From the NCBI GenBank assembly GCA_964036195.1, contig OZ038455.1, positions 15,331,855 to 15,395,854 on the forward strand: a DNA stretch of 64,000 nt. Direction: 5' to 3'. Positions 22,085-33,700 of this stretch are shown piece by piece. The stretch's first letter is position 1; each line of letters opens with the position of its first letter. The stretch comes from Sphaerolaimus hirsutus (Eukaryota > Nematoda > Chromadorea > Monhysterida > Sphaerolaimidae). Below the pieces are notes generated by a model. The model saw only the letters and a program-made list of their open reading frames with translations, had not been told where the DNA came from and did not search any database. The translations under genes and the position numbers were made by a program.

Positions 22085-22970
22085 AAACTGACACCCCAAT
22101 GGGGACCCCCCTCCAAATGGCACCCCCTGGGGGACCTCCCAAAAGTGGCACCCCCTGGGAACCGCCCAAAACTGGGACCCCCTAGGGCCCCACAAATATG
22201 GCACCCCCTGAGGACCACCAAAAAATGGCACCCCTTAGGGACCCCCCAAAAATGGCACCCCCTTGGGACCCCCCAAAAATAGCACCCCCTGGGGACCCCC
22301 CAAACATGGCACCCCCTAGGAACCCCCACAAAAATGGCACCCCCTGGGGACCCACCCAAAGTTGGCTCCCCCTGGGGACTCTACAAAACCCAACTGAAGG
22401 TTGGAGAGAATCCTGCTATAGGTACCCACTTCTCAGAGGCTTGCAAAAACTGACACCCCAGTGGGGACCCCCCTCCAAATGGCACCCCCCGGGGAACCCC
22501 CCAAAAGTGGCACCCCCTGGGAACCGCCCAAAAATGGGACCCCCTAGGGCCCCAGAAATATGGCACCCCCTGAGGACCACCAAAAAATGGCACCCCTTAG
22601 GGACCCCCCAAAAATGGCACCCCCTTGGGACCCCCCAAAAATAACACCCCCTAGGAACCCCCACAAAAATGGCACCCCCTGGGGACCCACCCAAAGTTGG
22701 CTCCCCTTGGGGACTCTCCAAAAATGGCACCCCCCTGGGGACCCCCCCCCCCCCAAAATGGCACCCCCTATGGACCCCCCCCGCAAAAAAAAATATAGCA
22801 CCCCCTGAGGACCACCAAAAAATGGCACCCCTGGGGACCACCCAAAAAATGGCATCCCATGTGGACCCCCTTGAAATGGCACCCCCATATGTACCTCCAG
22901 AAAATGGCACCCCCTGGAGACCCCCCAAAAATGGCACCCCATGGGGACCCCCTCTAAATCCTGTAAACAC
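22085..22970. repeat. Minisatellite, GGCACCCCCTGGGGAC unit
   Basis: Units of about 30-33 bp read approximately AAAAATGGCACCCCCTGGGG with a CCCCC spacer. A block of about 360 bp, including a copy of the AACTGAAGGTTGGAGAGAAT end of the upstream element, is repeated (starting near 22022 and 22385). Long open frames on both strands are a consequence of the repeat, not genes. Confidence 0.9.
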
Positions 22971-25440
22971 AGCCCCTAGTTTGGAAACTCCTGTAAACTC
23001 AGCCCCTAATTTGGAAAATGGTATGAATATTTCAAAAAATCACTATCATCAATCCACAAATGCATCAATTCACAATTTTCAATTTTTTAGCCCCAGGGGT
23101 TAGACTTAAAAAGTTATGGTAATGTAGAGTAGAAATGGAGTGCACATTTCAAATCACTGCAATAAAAAACCCACAAATGCATCATTTCACAAATTGAAAG
23201 TTTTTGTGCCCAGGGGTTCATTATCAGGGTTTTAGTAATGTGGTGTCAAAATGGAGTGCATATTTGAAATCGCTACAATCAGAAACCCACAAACACATCA
23301 TTTTATGATTTGAAAATTTTTGGCCCTGGGGGTTCATTTTCAGGGTTATGGTAATGTAGTGTCAGAATGAAGTGCATATTTCAAATCAAGGCAATCAAAA
23401 AGCCACAAATGCATCATTTCACAATTTCTAATTTATTAGCCCCATGGGTTCAATTTAAGGCTTACAGTAATGTAGAGTTGAAATTGAGTCATTTCAAATC
23501 AGTGCAATTAGAAACCTGCAAAATGCATCATTTCACAATAAGAAATTTTTGGGTCTAGGGGTTCAATTTCAGGGTTTTAGTAATGTAGTGTCAAAATGGA
23601 GTGCATATTTGAAATCGCTACAATCAGAAACCCACAAATGCATCATTTTATGATTTGAAAGTTTTTGGCTTAGGGGGTTCATTTTTATGGTTATGGTAAT
23701 GTAGTGTCAAAATGAAGTGCATATTTCAAATGAGTGAAATCAGAAACCTGAAAATTTATGATTTCACAGATTGAAAGTTTTTGGCTCCAGAGGTTCATTT
23801 TCAGGGTTATGGTTATGTAGTTTTCAGGGTTATGTAGTGTCAAAATGAATTGCATATTTCAAATCAGTGCAATTAGAAACCCACATCAAATCATTTCACA
23901 ATTTCTAATTTTTTTAGCCCTGGGAATATTTGAAATTGCTACACTCAGAAACCCACAAATCCATCATTTTATGGTTTGAAAGTTTTTGGCCCAGGGGGTT
24001 CATTTTTAGGGTTATGGTAATGTAGTGTCAAAATGAAGTGCATATTTCAAATGAGTGCTATCAGAAACCCGAAAATGCATCATTTCTCAAATTGAAAGTA
24101 TTTGGCCCCATGGGTTCATTTTTAGGGTTATGGTAATGTAGTGTCAAAATGGAGTGCATATATCAAATTGGTGCAATCAGAGACCCAAATTTGAAATCAG
24201 TGCAATCAGAAACCCAAAAATGAATGATTTCACAAATTGAAATTTTTTGGCTCCAGAGGTTCATTTTCAGGGTTATGGTTATGTAGTTTTCAGGGTTATG
24301 TAGTGTCAAAACAGAGTGCATATTTCAAATCAGTGCAATTAGAAACCCACATTGCATCATTTCACAATTTCTAATTTTTTAAGCCCTGGGCATATTTGAA
24401 ATTGCTACACTCAGAAACCCACAAATCCATCATTTTATGGTTTGAAAGTTTTTGGCCCAGGGGGTTCATTTTAGGGTTATGGTAATGTAGTGTCAAAATG
24501 AAGTGCATATTTCAAATGAGTGCTATCAGAAACCAAAAAATGCATCATTTCTCAAATTGAAAGTATTTGGCCCCATGGGTTCATTTTTAGGGTTATGGTA
24601 ATGTAGTGTCAAAATGGAGTGCATATATCAAATTGGTGCAATCAGAGACCCAAATTTGAAATCAGTGCAATCAGAAACCCAAAAATGAAATGATTTCACA
24701 AATTGAAATTTTTTGGCTCCAGAGGTTCATTTTCAGGGTTATGGTTATGTAGTTTTCAGGATTATGTAGTGTCAAAACAGAGTGCATATTTCAAATCAGT
24801 GCAATTAGAAACCCACATTGGATCATTTCACAATTTCTAATTTTTTAAGCCCTGGGCATATTTGAAATTGCTACACTCAGAAACCCACAAATCCATCATT
24901 TTATGGTTTGAAAGTTTTTGGCCCAGGGGGTTCATTTTAGGGTTATGGTAATGTAGTGTCAAAATGAAGTGCATATTTCAAATGAGTGCTATCAGAAACC
25001 CGAAAATGCATCATTTCTCAAATTGAAAGTATTTGGCCCCATGGGTTCATTTTTAGGGTTATGGTAATGTAGTGTCAAAATGGAGTGCATATATCAAATT
25101 GGTGCAATCAGAGACCCAAATTTGAAATCAGTGCAATCAGAAACCCAAAATTACATCATTTCACAAATTGAAAGTTTTTGGCCCCAGTGGTTCATTTTCA
25201 GGGTTATGGTAATGTAGTGTCAAAATGGAGTGCATTATATATCAAATCAGTGCAATTAGAAACCCACAATGCATCATTTGACAATTTGAAAGTTTTGGCC
25301 CCATTTTGGGTTCAATTTCAGGGTTATTGTAATGTACTGTCAGAGTGGAGTGCATATTTCAAATCATTGTAATCAGTAACCCACAAATGCATTATATCAC
25401 AATTTATATTTTTTAGCCCCGGGGGCCTCACTTAAGGATT
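22971..25440. repeat. 116-bp satellite with 466-bp higher-order repeat
   Basis: About twenty diverged units of roughly 116 bp contain GGTTATGGTAATGTAGTGTC, then GAGTGCATATTTCAAATCAG, then GAAACCCACAAATGCATCA. From about 23.8 to 25.2 kb, a four-unit block recurs with a period of 466 bp: the variant AGTTTTCAGG lies near 23819, 24285 and 24751. GGTAATGTAGTGTCAAAA also occurs in the palindrome at 53166-54188. Confidence 0.92.
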
Positions 25441-25650
25441 ATGGTAATGTTATTGTTAACTCCCATAAACTCAGCCCCTAATTTGGCAAACACCCATCAA
25501 CTCAACTCCCATAAACTCGGCCTCTAATTTGTGAACTTGTGTCAACAGCCCCTTATTTTTAAACTTCTGTCAACTCAACCCTAATTTATAAACACCCATC
25601 AACTCAACCCTGAATTGTAAACTCAGCCCCTAAAAACTCAAGTCAACCCC
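25440..25650 (-). repeat. AACTCAGCCCCTAATTTG minisatellite, left arm
   Basis: Repeats of CCCATAAACTCAGCCCCTAA and variants. This is the complement of the GGGTGCTGAGTTTA repeat at 26414-27470. Confidence 0.8.
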
Positions 25651-25739
25651 CTATACATGTGCAATTGCATTCTTGGGAAGCAACTTTGCCATCTACTAAC
25701 CCTGTTTGTCAAGATTGTGGATCGTGTTTGTAAAGGGCA

Positions 25740-25960
25740 TTTGTACTAATAAATAGTGACTGCATTGTGTGCAAAAACACACACGAATTGGGCACAATGA
25801 GGCCTGCGATTGTGCCTCCTATCTTTTGCATTGAAGCATCCTTAGCGTGCAGTTCTCTCGAAATTGTATAGGTGGAGATAGGAGGCACAATCACACGCTT
25901 CATTTTGCCCGCTTCGTGTGTGTTTTTACACACAATGCAGTCACTATTTATTAGCACAAG
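25740..25960. mobile_element. Short palindromic element
   Basis: Arms of about 100 bp (TTGTACTAATAAATAGTGAC left, GTCACTATTTATTAGCACAA right) are inverted and both contain the word AGGAGGCACAATC or its complement. It would fold into one hairpin. It is probably a MITE; no TSD is resolved. Confidence 0.7.
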
Positions 25961-25988
25961 TTGTGCGTTATTTCTCAAGTGCGCGAAT

Positions 25989-26413
25989 TACTGTATTACC
26001 TCGAATTATCCCCCCTTGAATTAACCCCCCCCCCTTGAAATACCCCCCCCTAAAATTCGGCTGAGGAAATAATAACCCCCCCAACTTAAAATACCCCCCT
26101 AAAATTGAGTGTAAAGAGAATGTACATGACAAATACTGTAGTTTGTGATCTGTACAATGCAGAACACATGTAAAAGTGATGGCTAAGTGACGTTAGGGAA
26201 GGGTTTATGTGTATATACAGTTATATATGCCTATAAACACATATACATCTACGTAATTGTTAGATTTTTTTACGTCTGCGTATGGGGAATTTCCAAAAAT
26301 TTCTGGCGAAATAAAAGACCCCCCCTTGAATAAACCCCCCTTGAATTATTCCCCCCTCAAATTTTGCTGTTGAAATAATAAACCCCCTGGGGGTATTTCG
26401 GGGTAATACGGTA
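25989..26413. mobile_element. MITE-1 copy in minisatellite field
   Basis: Termini TACTGTATTACCTCGAATTA and TTTCGGGGTAATACGGTA are inverted, and TA lies on each side. It is in inverse orientation to the close relatives at 4536-4985 and 29891-30321. Confidence 0.85.
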
Positions 26414-27470
26414 CATGAGTTTACATATTATGGGTTTAACATGAGTTTATTTGGGGTGCTGAGTTTACAAGAGTTTACAAATTAGGGAGTTTACAGATTA
26501 GGGGGTGTTTGATTTGAGTTTTTTTAGGGTACTGAGTTTATGTGATTTGACATATTAGGGGTTTAACTTGAGTTTATTTAGGGTGCTGAATTTACATGGG
26601 TTTACAGATTATTGGTTTAACATGAGTTTATTTGGGGTGCTGAGTTTACAAGACTTTACAAATTAGGGAGTTTACAGATTAGGGGGTGTTTGATTTGAGT
26701 TTTTTAGGGTGCTGAGTTTATGTGATTTGACATATTAGGGGTTTGACTTGGGTTTATTTAGGGTGCTGAGTTTATGGGAGTTTTCAGATTATGGGTTTAA
26801 CTTGAGTTGATTTTGGGTGCTGTGTTCACATGAGTTTACAAATTAGGGAGTCAACAAATTAGGAAGGATTGACTTGAGTTTATTTAGTGTGCTAAATTTA
26901 GACGAGTTTACAAATTAGGGGGTTTACAGATTAGGGGGTGTTTGATTTGAGTTTTTGAGGGTGCTGTGATTTGACATATTAGGCATTTGACTTGAGTTTA
27001 TTTAGGGTGCTGAATTTACAGGAGTTCACATATTAGGGGGTGTTTGACTTGAGTTTATTCAGGGTGCTGAGTTAATGGGAGTTTACAGATTATGGGTTTG
27101 ACTTGAGTTGATTTAGGGTGCTGTGTTCAACTGAGTTTACAAATTCAAGAGTTTTCACATTACAGGGTGATTGACTTGAGTTTATCTAGGGTTCTGAATT
27201 TACAGGAGTTTACTGATTATGGGTTTAACTTGAGTTTATTTAGGGTGCTGAGTTTATGAGCTTACAAATTAGGGAGTTTACAGATTATGTGGTGATTGAC
27301 CCGAGTTTATTCAGGGTAATGAGTTTACATGATTAACCATATTAGGGGTTTGACTTGAGTTTATTTAGGGTGCTGAATTTACAGGAGTTTACAGATTATG
27401 GGTTTAACTTGAGTTTATTTAGGGTGCTGAGTTTACGTGAGTTTACAAATTATGGAGTTTACTGTTTCAT
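26414..27470 (+). repeat. GGGTGCTGAGTTTA minisatellite, right arm
   Basis: Degenerate units of about 60 bp: TTGAGTTTATTTAGGGTGCT, GAGTTTACAAATTAGGG, GAGTTTACAGATTATGGG. A longer period of about 185 bp is visible near the start (ACATGAGTTTA phrases). It is inverted with respect to 25440-25650. Confidence 0.88.
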
Positions 27471-27476
27471 GTTTAG

Positions 27477-27960
27477 TGTAAAATAATTGATCAAACCTAA
27501 AAGTAATCATTTTTACCTGTTTTGTTTTTTCAAAATTCATCACTTTTGTTTGACATTATCTATCAATACAGTATTTTGGATTTAAAAAAATGTTTAAGAG
27601 ATTAATTTGCCCATACAAACAAACTCCATCAAACTTTTTTTCTCACTGAAAATCATGGCTACAATTTTAAAACTGGCGCCTAATTTTCAGTTTGTAATTG
27701 AGAGCTTTGACTAAAATTTAAAAAAAATGATGCCAGCACTTTTTATCTACAGCAGTTTGAAACACCCGTGTCACCATAACAGACAAGCCCACTATGCCAA
27801 TGGCTCATTTAAATTTTTTTGAAAAAATTCCCAACATAAACTTAGGTTATTTTGTCATGGTCTTTCATTTGTTTATCTTGTTTTGTTGTTAAACATAATT
27901 TGACAGGGTGCTGTCATACAAAAATGCATTTTTTCAGCAATTGTAACAAGCATGGTCATG
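27477..27960. repeat. Copy of family-E repeat module
   Basis: It contains CAAAATTCATCACTTTTGTT and GACATTATCTATCAATACAG. The same module occurs at 38640-39083, 39517-40165 and in each arm of the palindrome at 41729-44980. Here CACCATAACAGACAAG is an empty site for the insertion at 39084-39513. Confidence 0.85.
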
Positions 27961-27986
27961 CAATATGAAAAAATTATTTGTACCTA

Positions 27987-28405
27987 TTATTTATATCCTC
28001 AAATAAGTCCCTCTCTCGAACAACTCCCCCCTCTCGATTAAGTTCCCCCTCTTGTGAGTGTGAGGAAACAACAACTCCCCCCTCTAATAACTCCCCCCCC
28101 ACTTTGATGGATAGAAACATTTCACATTTACAAATACGTTTTATGTATTTAATATGTAAATATATTTATGTAATATCTTGCAGCTAGAGTTCACTAACAT
28201 TGTTTTCACTGCTTGAATTGTGAATTTTGTATTCCTACAAATCATTTATGTTACAAAATTTACCCGATTTGTGCAGTAAATTTATCATACATTTTACTGG
28301 AAATACTGACGAAAACATAACTCCCCCCTCGAATCACTTCCCCCGAAAAAACTTCTGACGAAAATTAACTCCCCAGGGGACTTATTCGAGGATATATTTA
28401 CGGTA
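27987..28405. mobile_element. MITE-2 copy
   Basis: The right end is GACTTATTCGAGGATATATT and ACGGTA; the left end is near TATCCTCAAATAAGTCC. The body repeats CGAATAACTCCCCCC words. It lacks the 440-bp insertion present in the close relative at 40528-41408. Confidence 0.75.
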
Positions 28406-29868
28406 TATAAACACCTTCCCAGACAAGTTCACCACCCATTTTTTTATTTCACTTCGAATGCAATATCTCTGTCCATTGGGGTGTTATAAAGCTGAAACTT
28501 TGTATATAAATAAAATCTTGTAAGACTCCCCAACAATGGGGGAGGTGCGGCGACTCACTACAGGGTGGGTCACCCTATATGCAACAATTTTTTTGGCGTT
28601 TTTGGTGTCCCAAACAAGTTCACCACCCACTTGATTGGCTACACTACAAGAGCCATATCTCCAGCTGTGATGGTGATATAAAGCTGAAATTTGGGGGATG
28701 TCTTGCCAACAACTCCCTTCACGATCCACCAGTGGGGCGGCTGCCAACAACCCACTAAAGCATGGGTCACTGCATATAAAGTGAACCATTTTTTAAAAAC
28801 AGTCCAAGTGTCCCAAAACAAGTTCATCACGCAACTGCATTAAAAAAATGTTGCAACAACATACCTAATATAAAAATGAATCGGGTTGGAACACTATTTC
28901 AGCCAAAAAAATTTCAGTAGGGCACCCACCCTGTCCCATAAACAGCCGACTGAAAATTTCACTTTAAACCAATTTTTTGTATCACACTTAAAAAGTTGGT
29001 TTACAAAGTTCACTAGGGGAGGGTCTAAGGTTCAAAGTTATGTAAACTACATAACCTCTAAAATGCTTCCATAAGAAAATTTACTTGGGGTGAATTCTAT
29101 GATGTCAAAATGATGTCATCTCAGGAAGAAAATTTGACAAAATTTTCACTTTTTCATTCACCCCAAAAAATTTTTGGAATGGAACCATTTTAGAGGTTAT
29201 GTTGTTTACATAAATTTGAACCTGTGACCCTCCCCTAGTGAACTTTGTAAACCAACTTTTTAAGTGTGACACAAAAAAATTGGTTTAAAGTGAAATTTTC
29301 AACCTACTATTTATGGGACAGGGTGGGTGCCCTACTGAAAAAAAATTTTAATGAGCAGAACTAGGGTTCATTTCTGATTCAATTTTATATCAGGTATGTT
29401 CTCACAACATTTTTTTATAATGCAGTTCAGTGGCGAACTTGTTTGGGACACTTGGGTTGTTCTTAAACAAATTATCAAATTTATATGCAGTGACCCATGC
29501 TTTAGTGGGTCGTCGGCAGCCGCCCCACTGGTGTATTGTGAGGGGGGTTGTTGGCAAGACATCCCTCAAATTTCAGCTTTCTACCGCCCTCACAGCTGGA
29601 GATATAGCCTTCAAAGTGTAGCTAATCAAGTGGGTGGTGAACTTATTGGGACACCAAAAACGCCACAAAAATTTTTTGCATATGGGGCGACCCACCCTGT
29701 AGTGCGTCGCTGCACCTTCCCCCATTGTTGGGGAGTACCGGGGTCTTACAACTTAATATAAACAAAGTTTCAGCCTTATAACACCCCCATGGACGGAGAT
29801 ATTGCATTCGAAGTGAAATAAAAAAATGGGTGGTGAACTTGTCATAAAAAAATGGGTGGTTTATATAG
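28404..29868. mobile_element. Fold-back element B
   Basis: The left arm TATAAACACCTTCCCAGACA runs through repeated modules; the right arm is the inverse and ends AAATGGGTGGTTTATA. Each arm has two or three modules of about 210 bp starting CAAGTTCACCACCCA and containing CCATATCTCCAGCTGTGATG and GGTGTCCCAAACAAG. TA lies outside both ends. It is related in layout to fold-backs A and C. Confidence 0.8.
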
Positions 29869-29890
29869 AAGGAAATTTTGATTTCCTATA

Positions 29891-30321
29891 TACCGTATTA
29901 CCTCGAAATACCCCCAGGGGGTTTATTATTTCGGCAGCAAAATTTGAGGGGGGGATAATTCGAGGGGGCGGTTTATTCGAGGAGGGGGTCTATTATTTCG
30001 CCAGAAATTTTCGGAAATTCCCCATACGCAGACGTAGAAAAATCGAACAATCACATAGATTTATATGTGTTCATAGGCATATATTACTGTATATACACAA
30101 GAACCCTTCCCTACCGTCACTTAATCATCAGTTTTAACGTGTGTTCTGCATAGTACAGATCACAAACTGCGGTATTTGTCATGTACGTTCACGTTACACT
30201 CAATTTTAGGGGGGGGGGGGTATTTCGAGGGGGGGGGGTATTATTTCCTCAGCCGAAATTTAGGGGAGGTATTTCGAGGGGGAGGTTAATTCAAGGGGGG
30301 ATAATTCGAGGTAATACGGTA
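29891..30321. mobile_element. MITE-1 copy with proven TA target duplication
   Basis: The element from CCGTATTACCTCGAAATAC to GTAATACGG (29893-30319) sits between two TA dinucleotides. The paralogous sequence upstream of the third cuticlin gene (about 45145) reads TTTCCTATATATGTAGATT with one TA and no insert. This shows that the family duplicates TA on insertion. Confidence 0.93.
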
Positions 30322-30680
30322 TGTAGATTTCAAATCCACGATAAATAACGCAATTTTTTGTGCTTTGGCAGTTCTGGGCATGTTTGGTTCTTAGGGAAAG
30401 TGAGTCCTAAATACGTGGATTACACGAGTTGACAGAATGCATTCATACAATGTATAAAATGCAAGTTCTGATGTGGTCTGAACTGAACTGAAGTGAAAAT
30501 CTGTCGTTACCGGTTGTCGTTGTCGCTACAGCTATTTCAGCAGGCGCCTTCATTATAATTCGCTTGGTAATGCGGGCAATTAGCAGTACCGAAGTCGCCG
30601 CGTCGATCGCGAATGTGGAAATTACGCTAAAAGTCAACGCCGGAAGCAATCGCCGTCCGAAAAACGCTAATCAACTGCGA
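30322..30680 (+). promoter_or_regulatory. Duplicated 5' flank of cuticlin copy 2
   Basis: The block from TGTAGATTTC to the TATA box matches 45153-45534 in front of copy 3 (shared phrases GGCATGTTTGGTTCTTAGGG, GAATGCATTCATACAATG, GGTCTGAACTGAACTGAAG). Only its last 120 bp or so is shared with copy 1. Confidence 0.75.
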
Positions 30681-30681
30681 A

Positions 30682-30689
30682 TATAAATA
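30682..30689 (+). promoter_or_regulatory. TATA box, cuticlin copy 2
   Basis: TATAAATA lies 78 bp before the ATG in the conserved promoter block. Confidence 0.8.
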
Positions 30690-30766
30690 GCCGCCCGCCG
30701 CGTTTCCCAACATCACTTCGCTTGCTTTCTACCGCCCATCTACTTTTATCAAGAGTTTCCGCCAGC

Positions 30767-33700
30767 ATGCTGAAGCTGTTCGTGGTGCTGCTGGCGCTGG
30801 GGTGCGCGTGGGCCATCCCCGTGGACAACGGCGTGGAGGGCGACCCCGAGATCGAGTGCGGCCCCGACCGCATCCAGATCACCTTCAACACGCAGAACAA
30901 CTTCGAGGGACACGTCTACGTCAAGGTCAGCTCAGCTGGGCACCCCCCCCCCCCACTCATGACTACAAAGTGACACCGCTGCGACTTTGTGACATCAACT
31001 ACCCGCCCTTAGCACACGAACATTTCACCAATGCACCTTTTTGTCTCCCCAAGAAAGTGTCTGTGATCGCCCTGTCCTAGTTTGTTCTAGTTTTTCAAAA
31101 TATCAGCATCGCAGTTTCAAAGTGAGTGAGCTGCGGCCACTTTTCAGCACCTGAACGGAAGATTGTGGTGCTTTAGTGAGTGAGAATGTGACAAAGTTTC
31201 GAAAAATGCTTGCCGATTACCACGGGAGCGTTTCCGGTACTCACTTACCGGTACTCACTTACTCGCGTACTTTTTGAAAGTACGCGAGTACAGAAAACGT
31301 ATTCCAAACAGGCTTTTTAATAGGCTTTATTAAGGCATAAAGGAAACAAAAGGAGAGGAAAATTAAAAATAGGTTCAAAATAGCATTAAATAGGCATAAA
31401 CACATTCACTAGTGAATTTGATGGTGGAAAAGCTAAAAAATTAGTTATTTTGAGTGAAAATTGTGACAAAATTTCTCAAAAATACCCACTTTTACATTTT
31501 CCGGGGACAAAAATAATTTATTCATGTTTATTCATGAGTAGTGATGTAAAAGCGCCATGGCGCTGGCGCCTGGCGCTAGCGCCAAAGCAGAAAGCGCCAT
31601 GGCGCTTTTGGCGCTTGGCGCCTTTTTGCTGTGGCGCCATTGGCGCTTGGCGCTGTGCTACCGAAAAGCGCCATGGCGCTTTTGGCGCTTGGCGCTATGA
31701 TGTTGTGGCGCCATTGGCGCTTGGCGCTAGTGTTTTATAAAGCGCCAAAAAAGCGCCAAGTAGTACAAAAAATAATCATTTTTCTTATGTAAAAAGACCT
31801 TGCCTGCATGAGTTACATAAGTAAATGTGTTACTGTAAGTGTGTTACAGGAAGAACAAACCCTCTATCTGCTTATTTTGTAAACCATATCCATGCTATTG
31901 CAAGGATATTCAAAACTTTAACCAAAAAATGGGCCTACACGCACTAGTTTTCAAAGACATTTTATGTCAACTGGTTTTCATCCCAATTCAAGGCTTGATG
32001 ACGAGCGTTCAAATGCATAGTGTTGCATTATATTGCAAATGAAGTTGTATTGATGCTGTGGTATGAAGTACCTTCCATATTTCCTCGAAATACAGCCAGG
32101 GGGTTTATTTTTTCAGGGTGCAAATTTTGAGGGGAGTTTCGAGGGGTGCTTGTTCGGGGGGAATTTTTATGAAGGGTCGTAGTGAAGTATAGTTTTTTGT
32201 ACCCAAAACGTAATTAGATAACCAAATAGGATATATTTTGTTCATATTACCATAGTTCGTTCCATAAACAATGCCATGTATAGCTGCGATGTAAATTCGC
32301 AGCTATAAATGTATCATGTTCATTGGATACATGATCTACCTTATTCCAGACGGGGTGTATTTCGAGGGGGGGGGGGTTAATTGAAGGGGGGTACTTCGAG
32401 GAAAAATAGTATATGTGTATACAATACTGGATAGTGTTACTTGTCAAGCAAGCTTTGAATTGGGATGGGAACCAGTTGACAAACAAATAGATAGCACTGC
32501 CATTGCATCGCTGCACTTTATACAGCAAATTTTGTTGGCGCTGGCGCTATTGGCGCTTGGCGCCATCATCCCGTGGCGCCATCACCGCTTGGCGCCATGG
32601 TCTAGAAAAGAGCCATGGCGCTTTTGGCGCTTGGCGCTATTTTGCTGTGGCGCCATTGGCGCTTGGCGCTTGCATGCCAAAAGCGCCATGGCGCTTTTGG
32701 CGCTTGGCGCCAAAAGTCTGGCGCTTTTTACATCACTACTCATGAGTAAAAGTAAAAAATAAATACTTTACGTTTTCTGTACTCACCTGTGAGTAAAAAA
32801 TAAATATTTTATGCTTACGTTTACTTTTGAAAATGTCAGTACTTTTAACAACTCTGGTTTCGTGTCGCAGGGACTGTACGACCAGGCGGACCAGGGCTGC
32901 CGGCAGTCGGGCGACGGGCAGCGGGCGGTCGGCTCCATCGAACTGCCCTTCGACACGTGCAACGTGGCCCGCGAGCGGTCGCTCGAGCCCAAGGGCGTCT
33001 TCGTGCGCACCACGGTCGTGATCAACTTCCACCCGCACTTCCTGACCAAGGTCGACCGCGCCTACACCATCCAGTGCTTCTACATGGAGGCGGACAAGAC
33101 TGTCAGCACCGAGATCGAAGTCAGGTCGGTGCACACGCATTCACATGCAGTCACATGCATCCACTACATGCCCAATGCATGTGCACGCAAACAACCCCCC
33201 CCCCCCTCGCAGCATGATCACCACCGGCTTCCAGACGCAGTTCGTGCCCATGCCCGTGTGCCGCTACGAGATCCTGGAGAGTGACGCCGACGGCGCCGCC
33301 ATCGTGCAGTACGCGCTCATCGGCCAGGCCGTGTACCACAAGTGGACCTGCGACACCGAGACCAGTGCGTTAGCAGTGCACATGCACATGCACTTGCACT
33401 TGCAATTGCACATGCACATGCACATGCACTTGCACTTGCACATGCACATGCACTGAGTGCACATGCGCACACGCTCGCCCCTCGCAGTCGACACCTTCTG
33501 CATGGTCGTCTACGGGTGCTACGTGGACGACGGCGCCGGCGACAGACTGGACCTGATCGACGGCGACGGCTGCGCCCTGGACAGGTACTTGGTCGGCAAC
33601 CTCGACTACCCCGCCGACCTGATGGCCGGCAAGGAGGTGCACGTGTTCAAGTACGCCGACCGGCCCCAGCTGTACTTCACCTGCCAGATCCAGATCACCG

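Noticed and set aside
22198-22970. Long proline-rich open frames on both strands (MAPPEDHQKMAPL-type)
   Set aside because: They arise from a minisatellite whose units lack stops in several frames; there is no start context, splice signal or family resemblance.
30722-30766. Extended cuticlin start using upstream TTG
   Set aside because: It would put 15 polar residues before a perfect signal peptide; ATG 30767 has the same context in all three complete copies.
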